Below are positions 29,121-37,658 of a stretch of DNA of 64,000 bases, piece by piece. The DNA is taken from assembly GCA_943788865.1 (NCBI GenBank), contig CALSRX010000002.1, positions 1 to 64,000 on the forward strand. Reading direction: 5' to 3'. Below the pieces are notes generated by a model that was not told the origin of the DNA, did not search any database, and worked only from the letters and a program-made list of their open reading frames with translations. This stretch comes from an uncultured Polaribacter sp. GTDB taxonomy: Bacteria > Bacteroidota > Bacteroidia > Flavobacteriales > Flavobacteriaceae. The translations under genes and the position numbers were made by a program. Each line of letters starts with the position of its first letter. Within the stretch, counting starts at the first letter, position 1.

Positions 29121-29137
29121 AATTCTTCGCTTTTTTG
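29106..29137 (+). terminator. Terminator of the SPFH cluster
   Basis: AAGCGAGGAA and TTCTTCGCTT pair with one G-T wobble around TAAAA, followed by a T run. It overlaps the end of the RHH gene. Confidence 0.7.
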
Positions 29138-29214
29138 ATGTTAACATATATTTAAGACTTTTGTTTTTTATAGATTTTGTAACTTCATGCGCTCAATTAA
29201 TGAACTAACTTATC

Positions 29215-32200
29215 ATGAAAAAATTATTATCACTACTTTTTATATTGGCTACTACCCTAGCCTTTTCTCAAGAATTCTCTATGGATTTGGTAAAAAACAT
29301 GAAACCAAGAAATATTGGTCCTGGTGGAATGAGTGGACGTGTAACAACTATTGATGTTGTACAATCTGACACAAACATTATGTATGCCGGAACTGCTTCT
29401 GGAGGTTTATGGAAATCTACTTCAGCCGGAATTAAATGGGAACCCATTTTTGATAATGAATTAACTGCTTCTATTGGTGCAGTTGCCATTCAACAATCAA
29501 ATCCAAGCGTAGTTTGGGTTGGAACCGGAGAAGGAAATCCTCGTAACAGTTTAAATGGTGGCTTCGGAATCTACAAATCTCTAGATGCTGGAAAGACTTG
29601 GAAAGCAATGGGATTAGAAAAAACACGCCATATTCATCGTGTGGTTATCGACCCTACAAATCCGAATATTGTGTATGCTGCTGCCATTGGTTCTCCTTGG
29701 GGAGAACATCCAGAACGTGGTGTATACAAAACGATAGATGGTGGAAAAACTTGGAAACAAATATTATTCAACAACAATAAAACTGGAGCCGCAGACTTGG
29801 TAATGGATCCATCAAATCCAAATAAATTAATTGCTGCTATGTGGGAACACAAACGCGACCCTTGGTTTTTTAATTCTGGAGGAGAAGGAAGCGGTATGTA
29901 TATTACACATGACGGTGGAGATACTTGGAAGAAAGTTACCGAAAAAGAAGGTTTTCCTAAAGGAAATTTAGGAAGAATTGGTGTTGCTATTTCTAGAAGC
30001 AATCCAAACACCATTTATGCATTGGTAGAAGCTAAGAAGAATGCGCTGTACAAAAGTTTAGATGGCGGATTTAAATGGTCTAAAATAAATGACAAACCAG
30101 AAATTGGAACACGTCCGTTTTATTATTCAGAAATTTATGTTGACCCACAAAACGAAAACAGATTGTATTCTATATTTACCTACGTAAATGTTTCTGATGA
30201 TGGTGGTAAAAGCTTCCGACAGTTAATGCCTGCTTATGGAGTTGACAATGGTGTGCATCCAGACCATCATGCATGGTGGATTCATCCAAAAAACGGAAAC
30301 TTTATGATTGATGGAAATGATGGAGGATTAAACATTACAAAAGACAAAGGAAAATCGTGGCGTTTTATAGGAAACCTTCCTGTAGCACAATTTTACCACA
30401 TCAATGTAGACAACGATTTTCCGTATAATGTATATGGAGGAATGCAAGATAACGGTTCTTGGGGCGGACCAGCTTATGTATGGAAAGCACAAGGAATTAG
30501 AAACTCGTATTGGCAAGAATTGGCCTTTGGTGATGGATTTGATGTAGTGCCAGACAAAGAAGATTCTCGTTACGGATATGCCATGAGTCAACAAGGCTCA
30601 GTGGTTCGATACGATCAAAAAACAGGTTATAGCTATTCTATAAAACCAACACATCCAGATCCAAATGTAAAATTGCGTTTCAATTGGAATAGTGCCATTG
30701 GGCAAGATCCTTTTGATAACTCAACCATTTATTTTGGAAGTCAGTTTGTACACAAAAGCACCAATAAAGGAACTACTTGGAATGTTATTTCTCCAGATTT
30801 AACAACCAACGACCCGAACAAACAAAAACAAGCCGAAAGTGGTGGTTTAAGTATGGATGCTACTGGAGCAGAAAATCATACAACAATACTAGTTATAGAA
30901 CCATCTCCTTTAGAAAAAGACATGCTTTGGGTTGGTACCGATGACGGAAACGTACAGGTAACAAGAAATGGCGGTGCCACTTGGACCAATGTTTCTAAAA
31001 ACTTAAAAGGATTGCCTGAAGGAAGTTGGATTGCTCAAATAAAAGCCTCTAACAAAAATAAAGGTGAGGCCTTGTTAATTGCAAACGATTATCGTCGTTT
31101 TAATTATACCCCTTATGCGTATAAAACGAAAAACTACGGAAGAACTTGGACTCGTATTGTAGATGAAAAAGACGTTCAGAGTTATACATTAAGTATTCTT
31201 GAAGATCTTGAAAATCCGAATTTACTATTTTTAGGAACTGATGACGGATTGTATATTTCTTTAAATGCAGGAGATAAATGGACCAAATGGACCAACGGTT
31301 TCCCTACGGTTCCTGTTAAGGATTTAGTAATTCAGCCAAGAGAACACGATTTAGTTATCGGAACTTTTGGTAGAGCTGCTTGGGTGTTAGATGATATCAG
31401 ACCTTTAAGAGCATTGGCAGGGAACAACAAGAGTTTTGCAACAAGTTTACAATTGTTTGAACCTCCTATTGCTTACCAAGCAAGTTTCATACAACCAACC
31501 GGAAGTAGATTTGGAGCAGATGCCTTGTACCAAGGAGAAAACAGAAGACGGGGTGCACCAATTTCGTTTTACATCAATAAACCTGAGAAAGCTAAAAGTG
31601 AAAAAAAAGACGCCGTTAAATGGGACGAAATTAAGTTAGAGATTTTTGACGGAACACGTTTGATTAGAACCTTAAAACAAAAAACTCCAAAAGAAAACGG
31701 AGTGCATAAAATGTATTGGTTTTTAGATGAAAAAGGTGTTGCAAGAGCCTCTAGATCTTTAAGAGAATCAACTAGAGAGCCGGGCGGAATTAGAGTAAAA
31801 CCTGGAACATATAAACTAAAAATGAGTTTTGGAAATCTTGTCTCTGAACAAACTATTAAAGTTGAGTTTGATCCAAGATTGACTTACTCTAAAACAGAAC
31901 TTTCTACACGTTACGAAATCAGTAAACAACTAGAAGCAAATGGCAAAACAATTGCTGAAGTTGTAAAACAGTTGGTAGAAAGCAAAAATACTGTCAAAGA
32001 AATTTCAACTAATTTATCTAAAGCCGATAAGAAAAAATATGCTTCTCAGATAAAATCATCTAAAGAAATTACTGAAAAAATTGACAAACTAATCAGCTTA
32101 TATCTTGGAACTATTGACAAGAGACAAGGTATTACTAGAAATCCAGAAGTTACTGTAACTCAAAGGTACGGTGCTGCTAGAAGTTATCTAGGCGCTCGTT

Positions 32201-32376
32201 TTGGTAAAATTACCAAGACAGAAACCGAACTGATTAACAATTTTAAAGATGCACTAAAAGATGCATTGGATAAAACCAACACTTTCTTTAGTTCAGATTG
32301 GGTTACTTATAAAAACGAAGTAGAACCTATTCAGATTTCACCTTTTAAAAACACTAAAAAATTTAGCGAAAATTAA
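29215..32376 (+). CDS. Secreted Asp-box (BNR/sortilin-like) beta-propeller protein
   Basis: 1053 residues with a signal peptide (1-18, TTLAFSQ). It is usually annotated as a glycosyl hydrolase or sortilin-like exo-protein. At least nine Asp-box turns of the type SxDxGxTW are visible (SLDAGKTW, TIDGGKTW, THDGGDTW, SLDGGFKW, TKDKGKSW, STNKGTTW, TRNGGATW, TKNYGRTW, SLNAGDKW), forming two propellers over roughly residues 25-720. After about 760, a beta domain (YKLKMSFGNLVSEQTIKVEFDPR) and a helical, Lys-rich tail follow. No catalytic residues can be fixed, so the hydrolase label is not proven. Confidence 0.8.
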   Translation: MKKLLSLLFILATTLAFSQEFSMDLVKNMKPRNIGPGGMSGRVTTIDVVQSDTNIMYAGTASGGLWKSTSAGIKWEPIFDNELTASIGAVAIQQSNPSVVWVGTGEGNPRNSLNGGFGIYKSLDAGKTWKAMGLEKTRHIHRVVIDPTNPNIVYAAAIGSPWGEHPERGVYKTIDGGKTWKQILFNNNKTGAADLVMDPSNPNKLIAAMWEHKRDPWFFNSGGEGSGMYITHDGGDTWKKVTEKEGFPKGNLGRIGVAISRSNPNTIYALVEAKKNALYKSLDGGFKWSKINDKPEIGTRPFYYSEIYVDPQNENRLYSIFTYVNVSDDGGKSFRQLMPAYGVDNGVHPDHHAWWIHPKNGNFMIDGNDGGLNITKDKGKSWRFIGNLPVAQFYHINVDNDFPYNVYGGMQDNGSWGGPAYVWKAQGIRNSYWQELAFGDGFDVVPDKEDSRYGYAMSQQGSVVRYDQKTGYSYSIKPTHPDPNVKLRFNWNSAIGQDPFDNSTIYFGSQFVHKSTNKGTTWNVISPDLTTNDPNKQKQAESGGLSMDATGAENHTTILVIEPSPLEKDMLWVGTDDGNVQVTRNGGATWTNVSKNLKGLPEGSWIAQIKASNKNKGEALLIANDYRRFNYTPYAYKTKNYGRTWTRIVDEKDVQSYTLSILEDLENPNLLFLGTDDGLYISLNAGDKWTKWTNGFPTVPVKDLVIQPREHDLVIGTFGRAAWVLDDIRPLRALAGNNKSFATSLQLFEPPIAYQASFIQPTGSRFGADALYQGENRRRGAPISFYINKPEKAKSEKKDAVKWDEIKLEIFDGTRLIRTLKQKTPKENGVHKMYWFLDEKGVARASRSLRESTREPGGIRVKPGTYKLKMSFGNLVSEQTIKVEFDPRLTYSKTELSTRYEISKQLEANGKTIAEVVKQLVESKNTVKEISTNLSKADKKKYASQIKSSKEITEKIDKLISLYLGTIDKRQGITRNPEVTVTQRYGAARSYLGARFGKITKTETELINNFKDALKDALDKTNTFFSSDWVTYKNEVEPIQISPFKNTKKFSEN

Positions 32377-32400
32377 TATTTTAACAATTTATTTTTTATA

Positions 32401-32430
32401 AATCTCCTACGAAAGTGGGAGATTTTAATT
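32401..32430 (+). terminator. Terminator after the Asp-box gene
   Basis: AATCTCC and GGAGATT form a stem, extended by imperfect pairs, with a short T-rich tail. It is weaker than the others in the window. Confidence 0.5.
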
Positions 32431-32446
32431 TGTAAACACTTACCAC

Positions 32447-33106
32447 ATGAAGAAAATTACATTAATTATTTTATTATTTATTTCATTTCACACTATTGCA
32501 CAAACTAACCCAGAAAATAAACTTGGAGTTTGGTATGCCTTCGGCGGATCACATAAAGTTTCTGAAAGAATCAGTCTTAAAACACAGGCGCAATTTAGAT
32601 TTTTTGATATCGCAAACGATCTGCAGCAACTCATGTTACGAGCGGGTGCTAACTATAAAATAAACAATACATTTAGTGCTTATGTAGGATACGCTTTTTT
32701 TAATACGGATGCTACTTTTGATGTAGATGGTGGTGGTGTAAATGAACACAGAATTGTAGAAGATTTAAACATTAACTATTCACATTCAAAATTTGGTATT
32801 GCACACAGATTTAGGTTCGAACAACGTTTGTTTGAAACAGACACAAAACATTGGTTTCGATACCAACTAGGAATAAATCATCCTATTTCTGATACATTTT
32901 CTGCCTATGTGTATGATGAAGTTTTTTTAAATTTCGATGGAGAAACGTATTCTCAGAATTGGTTTGGAATTGGTATAAAACACAAGTTTTCCAATACAAT
33001 TAACTTACAATTAGGCTATCATAATATTTCTTTAAATGGTGGTGCCAACTTTAATAGAATTGTTGCAGGCATAGCTATTTCTACAAATCACACTAAAAAG
33101 AAATAA
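32447..33106 (+). CDS. DUF2490 outer-membrane beta-barrel protein
   Basis: 219 residues with a signal peptide (1-18, FHTIAQ). It shows the DUF2490 pattern: WYAFGGSHKVSERISLKTQAQFRFFD, then LMLRAGANYKINNTFSAYVGYAFF, RFRFEQRLFE and WFRYQLGINHPI. Alternating strands suggest a 10-12-stranded outer-membrane barrel. Its transported or bound compound is unknown. It stands between the Asp-box protein and a DUF819 membrane protein, all in one direction. Confidence 0.8.
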   Translation: MKKITLIILLFISFHTIAQTNPENKLGVWYAFGGSHKVSERISLKTQAQFRFFDIANDLQQLMLRAGANYKINNTFSAYVGYAFFNTDATFDVDGGGVNEHRIVEDLNINYSHSKFGIAHRFRFEQRLFETDTKHWFRYQLGINHPISDTFSAYVYDEVFLNFDGETYSQNWFGIGIKHKFSNTINLQLGYHNISLNGGANFNRIVAGIAISTNHTKKK

Positions 33107-33136
33107 TTTTAATACTTTAGCCAAAAATAATACACA

Positions 33137-34444
33137 ATGACAGCACCAATCTTTACAAATGACGCAATTGTTTTCGGGCTATTAATGATTTCACTAGGAT
33201 TTGTATTTTATACAGAATCTATAACCTCTGGCTTTTGGGCTAAATTTTACAAAATAGTTCCAGGTTTATTTATGGCCTATTTTGTACCAGCCATATTTAC
33301 AACTTTTGGCGTTATTTCACCAGAATGGGTAACCACAAATAATGTTGGAGAAACTGTAAAACACAGTTCTAGTCTCTACTATGTGTCCAGTAGATTTTTA
33401 CTACCTGCTGCATTGGTGTTAATGACGTTGAGCATCGATTTAAAAGCCATTTTTAATTTAGGTTCTAAAGCATTGATTATGTTTTTTACAGGAACCCTTG
33501 GTATTATTATTGGTGGTCCCATTGCTATTTTATTGATATCTATTTTCTCGCCAGAAACTGTTGGGGGAGCGGATTTTGATGCGGTTTGGAGAGGCCTATC
33601 TACTTTAGCAGGAAGCTGGATTGGTGGTGGAGCCAATCAAACGGCAATGCTAGAAATCTACAAATACAACCCTGCAAAGTATGGCGGAATGGTAATTGTT
33701 GATATTGTTGTTGCCAACATTTGGATGGCAGTATTATTAATTGGAATTGGCAAAAAAGACAAAATAGATAAATGGCTAAAAGCAGACAACTCTGCTATTG
33801 AAGAATTAAAAGAAAAGGTAATAAACTTCACAAAAAAAGTAAAAAGAAATCCTTCTTTAACAGACTTGATGATTATGCTGGGAATTGCTTTCGGAACCGT
33901 TGGTTTTGGGCATTTTTCTTCTAAATATTTAAGTCAGTTTTTTGGAAATTTGGTTGGCTCAATAGAATCTCAAACCATTAAGAACATGTTTACCTTTTTA
34001 GATTCTCAATTCTTTTGGTTGATTAGTGTTTCTACCATTGTTGCAATTGCTTTGTCTTATACAAAAGCAAAAAATTATGAAGGTGCAGGTGCCAGTAAAT
34101 TGGGAAGTGTTTTTATTTATATTTTGGTTGCAACCATTGGAATGAAAATGGATTTAAACCAAGCCTTAGACAATCCTGGATTGTTAGTGATTGGTTTGGT
34201 GTGGATGTCAATTCATGCTGGATTGTTGATTTTGGTTGCAAAACTAATCAAAGCTCCATATTTCTTTTTGGCTGTTGGAAGTCAAGCTAATGTTGGTGGT
34301 GCTGCCTCTGCTCCTATTGTTGCACAAGCATTTCATCCCTCGTTAGCAACTGTGGGTGTTTTATTAGCCGTATTTGGATATGCAATTGGAACTGTTGGAG
34401 CAATTGTTTCTACAATTTTACTGGAATTAGCTTCTAAAGTTTAA
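33137..34444 (+). CDS. DUF819 family integral membrane protein
   Basis: 435 residues and about eleven membrane helices. It opens FTNDAIVFGLLMISLGFVFYTES and carries Gly-rich segments typical of the family: GSWIGGGANQTAMLEIY, and near the end GSQANVGGAASAPIVAQAFHPSLATVGVLLAVFGYAIGTVGA. The twofold repeated GG(A)N and GGAASAP motifs suggest a transporter related to the CPA/bile-acid sodium symporter folds, but the substrate is unknown. Length is normal. Confidence 0.85.
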   Translation: MTAPIFTNDAIVFGLLMISLGFVFYTESITSGFWAKFYKIVPGLFMAYFVPAIFTTFGVISPEWVTTNNVGETVKHSSSLYYVSSRFLLPAALVLMTLSIDLKAIFNLGSKALIMFFTGTLGIIIGGPIAILLISIFSPETVGGADFDAVWRGLSTLAGSWIGGGANQTAMLEIYKYNPAKYGGMVIVDIVVANIWMAVLLIGIGKKDKIDKWLKADNSAIEELKEKVINFTKKVKRNPSLTDLMIMLGIAFGTVGFGHFSSKYLSQFFGNLVGSIESQTIKNMFTFLDSQFFWLISVSTIVAIALSYTKAKNYEGAGASKLGSVFIYILVATIGMKMDLNQALDNPGLLVIGLVWMSIHAGLLILVAKLIKAPYFFLAVGSQANVGGAASAPIVAQAFHPSLATVGVLLAVFGYAIGTVGAIVSTILLELASKV

Positions 34445-34487
34445 TAGAAATACGCATATTTGCAAACGCAAAAATTACACTTTACAA

Positions 34488-35195
34488 ATGAAAAAATTAC
34501 TTGTTTTAGGTTTCGCTATACTCATTGCCTCATGTTCTTCTAAAAAAGAAGGGAATATGATTGTAAATGGTCAGATAAGAGGATTGAAAAAAGGAACCAT
34601 GTATTTACAAAAAATAGAAAAAGATACTATTTTAAAAACCATCGATTCTGTTGCTGTTTTAGGAAGTGATCAATTTACACTTACTGCAAATGTAGACGAG
34701 CCAGAAATGTACTATCTTACTTTTGATGGCAATACCACCAACAAATACATTACTTTTTTTGCTGACAAAGGAATCATTAACATTACCGATGATGTTGCTA
34801 AGTTTGGTTTAAATCCGACGATTACAGGATCTAAAAATCAAGATATCTTAAACAATTACACAAAAATATCTAGACGCTTTAACGATCAGAATTTAGATTT
34901 AATTCAACGTAAATTTTACGCACAAAAATCAAACAATAAAGATTCTGTAGACATCATTACCAAAGAATATGAAAGCTTATTAAGAAGACGTTATATGGTA
35001 ACGGTAAACTTTGCGCTGAACAACAAGGACAACCATGTTGCCCCTTATATTGCGTTGACAGAATTGGTAAACGCTAATGTAAAATGGCTAGATACCATTA
35101 ACAAATCGTTATCACAAGAAGTTAAGAAGTCGTTGTATGGTAAAAAATTAGAAAAATTTATTGCCGATATTAAGAAGTCTGAAACTAAAAAATAG
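34488..35195 (+). CDS. DUF4369 domain lipoprotein
   Basis: 235 residues starting MKKLLVLGFAILIASCSSKKEG, a lipoprotein signal with Cys16. The DUF4369 domain covers about residues 23-120 (NGQIRGLKKGTMYLQKIEKDTILKTIDSV). It often precedes a thioredoxin domain in Bacteroidota, but here no CxxC follows. The remainder is helical and Lys-rich. It ends at an ordinary stop with a terminator just behind. Confidence 0.8.
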   Translation: MKKLLVLGFAILIASCSSKKEGNMIVNGQIRGLKKGTMYLQKIEKDTILKTIDSVAVLGSDQFTLTANVDEPEMYYLTFDGNTTNKYITFFADKGIINITDDVAKFGLNPTITGSKNQDILNNYTKISRRFNDQNLDLIQRKFYAQKSNNKDSVDIITKEYESLLRRRYMVTVNFALNNKDNHVAPYIALTELVNANVKWLDTINKSLSQEVKKSLYGKKLEKFIADIKKSETKK

Positions 35196-35218
35196 TTGCT
35201 CTTTTTATAAAATATTCG

Positions 35219-35246
35219 AAGCCGTTAAATTGTAGCGGCTTTTTTA
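35219..35246 (+). terminator. Terminator after the DUF4369 gene
   Basis: AAGCCG and CGGCTT form the core of a stem around TTAAATTGTAG, followed by six T. Confidence 0.7.
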
Positions 35247-35292
35247 GTGTTTTTATTTGTTTAGAAATTTAGTTTTAAAACATCTAGATACA

Positions 35293-35380
35293 ATTCTGTT
35301 TGCACAGAATCACTTGATGTGACATACGTACCTGTCAGTTCGAGTGATTTTCGACCAAAGGAGAAAATAGTATCGAGAAC
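35293..35380 (+). repeat. REP-like palindromic element, copy 1
   Basis: A small hairpin (ATTCTGT / ACAGAAT, 35293-35310) is followed by GTCAGTTCGAGTG (35334-35346), an inner stem ATTTTC...GAAAAT, and GTATCGAGAAC (35370-35380). The same two outer boxes occur inverted at 45367-45409 with a different inner stem. They look like a family of short dispersed noncoding repeats. Confidence 0.65.
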
Positions 35381-35453
35381 ACATAAACAATACAAGCAAA
35401 TGGCTCATAAACAAAAAGTGTTGTAACAGCTGTTAAAAAATCAAATCAAGAGA

Positions 35454-35480
35454 GTCGTTGAAAATTCAACGGCTTTTTTT
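35454..35480 (+). terminator. Second terminator in the gap, without a gene before it
   Basis: GTCGTTGAA and TTCAACGGC pair (one G-T wobble) and a T8 run follows. It stands 34 bases upstream of the next start. The 318-base gap thus holds two terminators and a REP-like element and no gene. Confidence 0.6.
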
Positions 35481-35514
35481 TGTATTTTTAATCAAATTTA
35501 TAATCACAAAAGGC

Positions 35515-36249
35515 ATGAAATTCAAAACTTTAGCATTCTTATTATTAATAACGCATCTAAGTCTATATTCCCAAGTAAGACAAAACGGATTGATCATTCC
35601 AAAAGATTTTAATACCGAATTTTCATGTTGTGTGTATGCTCCAAAAAACGGATTTTCAGTCTATAACAAGCCAAACTGAAACCGTATTGGTACCCTTTCA
35701 ACAAAGACAAAGTACAAAACCAAAAGTGAATTTGATGAAAATCTATTTTTTATTGATGACCAGATTAAAAAAGACCTTGTGATTGATTTAAAAAATTTAG
35801 TAGAAGTTGGATACGAAATGTTAAGCCTTACTTTCTTTGAAAGGAAAAATGGTTTTGTTAGAATTGTAGACAAATCTGTAGAATATTGGTTAAAAGAAGA
35901 AGAAATTACAGATACTCATTTTAAAGTTTTAGATTGGCAGCAATTCTACTTTGACATGAAACATCAATTATTAGGATTTTATGCAAATGAAAAAGGACTT
36001 GATTTAAAAACAGCACCCTCGCTAAATTCTAAAACTATAAAAACCCTTTCAGGAGATTTATTTGAGATCACACCAACCGATAAAACCAAAGGAAATTGGA
36101 CAAAAGTAAAAGTAAAAAAATACAAAAAACATCCTTGTGTTGCTGATTTTGAAGAAAAAGAAAATATTGAATATGAAATTGAAGGATGGATTGAAGTAAT
36201 AGATACCAAAGGAAAGCCAACTTTATGGTTTTATTCTAGGGGATGCTAA
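35515..36249 (+). CDS. Secreted hypothetical protein with one in-frame stop
   Basis: The start MKFKTLAFLLLITHLSLYSQ gives a clean signal peptide and is preferred over an upstream Met that lies inside a terminator. After NGFSVYNKPN a TGA stop (35677-35679) appears. Reading through in the same frame gives NRIGTLSTKTKYKTKSEFDENLF and about 190 more residues to 36249, with a later AXGLDLKTAPSLNSKTI-like segment resembling an SH3-type repeat. A single G to T change from GGA would explain the stop. About 244 residues if read through. Function unknown. Confidence 0.65.
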
Positions 36250-36325
36250 AGAACAACATAGAAAGTTTTTATATCGACTAGAAATTTTAAATAAAAACGA
36301 TTAACTTGCTCAAAAAGTAATCTTT

Positions 36326-37624
36326 ATGTCAAAAGCAACCAGACGTAACTTTCTTCAAAAAAGCATTTTAGGAGGTGTTTTTTACACCTTCGGAATACCA
36401 TTTATAAGAGCAAACAACAGCTTTGAATCTCTAAACTCAGATTCAGGTTTTCAATTAGAAAACACCCATTACAATGAGATAGATTGGACAAAAATCAGAG
36501 CACAATTTTTATTTCCAGATAGCAGACAGTATTTAAATACGGCTAGTTTAGGTCCGTCGCCAAGAACGGTGGTCAGTACGGTTTGTAAAACCATCGAACA
36601 ATTGGAAACTTCGTGTAGTCATGGACATCATTTAACCAAAAAAACACATACACAAATAGCCAAATTTTTAAACACCTCTGAAGATGAAATTGCGGTGATT
36701 AGAAACGCCACAGAAGGCATGAATATCATTGCTAGAACCTTGCGTTTAAAAGCCGGTGATGAAGTAATTATTAGCACGCACGAACATGTTGGTGGAGCTG
36801 CACCATGGATGGCATTGCAAAAAGATTTGGGTGTTATTGTAAAATTAATCGACTTAGATGTAGATGGTGAAAAAAATCTACAAATCATCAAAAATGCAGT
36901 AACTTCAAAAACAAAAGCAATTGCGTTTTCTCACATTACCTGTACAAACGGAATGAAATTACCTGTAAAAGAAATTGCTGCTTTTTGCAGTAGCAAAAAC
37001 ATCTTTTCTTGTGTAGATGGTGCACAAGCCTTAGGAATGTTTCCGATTGATTTAACTGACATGAATGTAGATTTTTATACCAGTAGCGGACATAAATGGT
37101 TGTTTGGACCTAAAGGAACAGGTGTGTTTTACATGAATAAAAAATGGATTAAAAAACTAAATCCGGTTTTTGCTGGCGCCTATTCAGATAGTAAATTTAA
37201 TTTGAACAACCTCACCATGGAATACAGAGATTCTGTACAAAGGGAAGAATACGGAACTAGAAATACGGCTATTTCCTTAGGTTTAGGAAGTGCCATAGAA
37301 TTTATAAATACCATCGGAATAGAAAACGTTGCAAAACGTGGACGAGAACTTTCCGATTACTTTAGAAAAGGACTTTCTGAAATGCCCGAAATAGAAATTC
37401 TAACTCCAAAAAGTGAAGAATTTTCTGCTTCAATGATCACCTTTAGAATTAAAGGCAAAGACAATTTGAAGCTCAACCAGCAAATAAATAGCGAGTACAA
37501 AATACGTTTACGAGGCATCTATGAAAATAATTTAAACAGCATTCGTGTTTCTTTTGCCGTATTTAATAACTTTACAGAAATAGATAACTTATTAATTGCA
37601 TTAAATAGTTTAACAACCAAATAA
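36326..37624 (+). CDS. Class V aminotransferase-fold PLP enzyme with Tat signal
   Basis: 432 residues. The N-terminus (residues 1-30, ATRRNFLQKSILGGVFYTFG) is a twin-arginine signal, so the folded enzyme is probably exported to the periplasm. The PLP domain has EIAVIRNATEGMNIIARTL, STHEHVGGAAPWMAL, SHITCTNGMKLPVKEI, VDGAQALGMFPIDL (Asp that holds the pyridine) and SSGHKWLFGPKGTGVFY with the PLP-binding Lys. It is closest to isopenicillin-N epimerase/cysteine desulfurase-like proteins. The substrate is unknown. It is 34 bases upstream of the M28 peptidase. Confidence 0.85.
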   Translation: MSKATRRNFLQKSILGGVFYTFGIPFIRANNSFESLNSDSGFQLENTHYNEIDWTKIRAQFLFPDSRQYLNTASLGPSPRTVVSTVCKTIEQLETSCSHGHHLTKKTHTQIAKFLNTSEDEIAVIRNATEGMNIIARTLRLKAGDEVIISTHEHVGGAAPWMALQKDLGVIVKLIDLDVDGEKNLQIIKNAVTSKTKAIAFSHITCTNGMKLPVKEIAAFCSSKNIFSCVDGAQALGMFPIDLTDMNVDFYTSSGHKWLFGPKGTGVFYMNKKWIKKLNPVFAGAYSDSKFNLNNLTMEYRDSVQREEYGTRNTAISLGLGSAIEFINTIGIENVAKRGRELSDYFRKGLSEMPEIEILTPKSEEFSASMITFRIKGKDNLKLNQQINSEYKIRLRGIYENNLNSIRVSFAVFNNFTEIDNLLIALNSLTTK

Positions 37625-37658
37625 AAAAAAGTCAACCTTAACCTTTAAAATTTCATTC

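Noticed and set aside
35458-35514. Upstream start for the secreted protein at 35515
   Set aside because: The earlier Met lies in a terminator hairpin and would add a stretch unlike a signal peptide.
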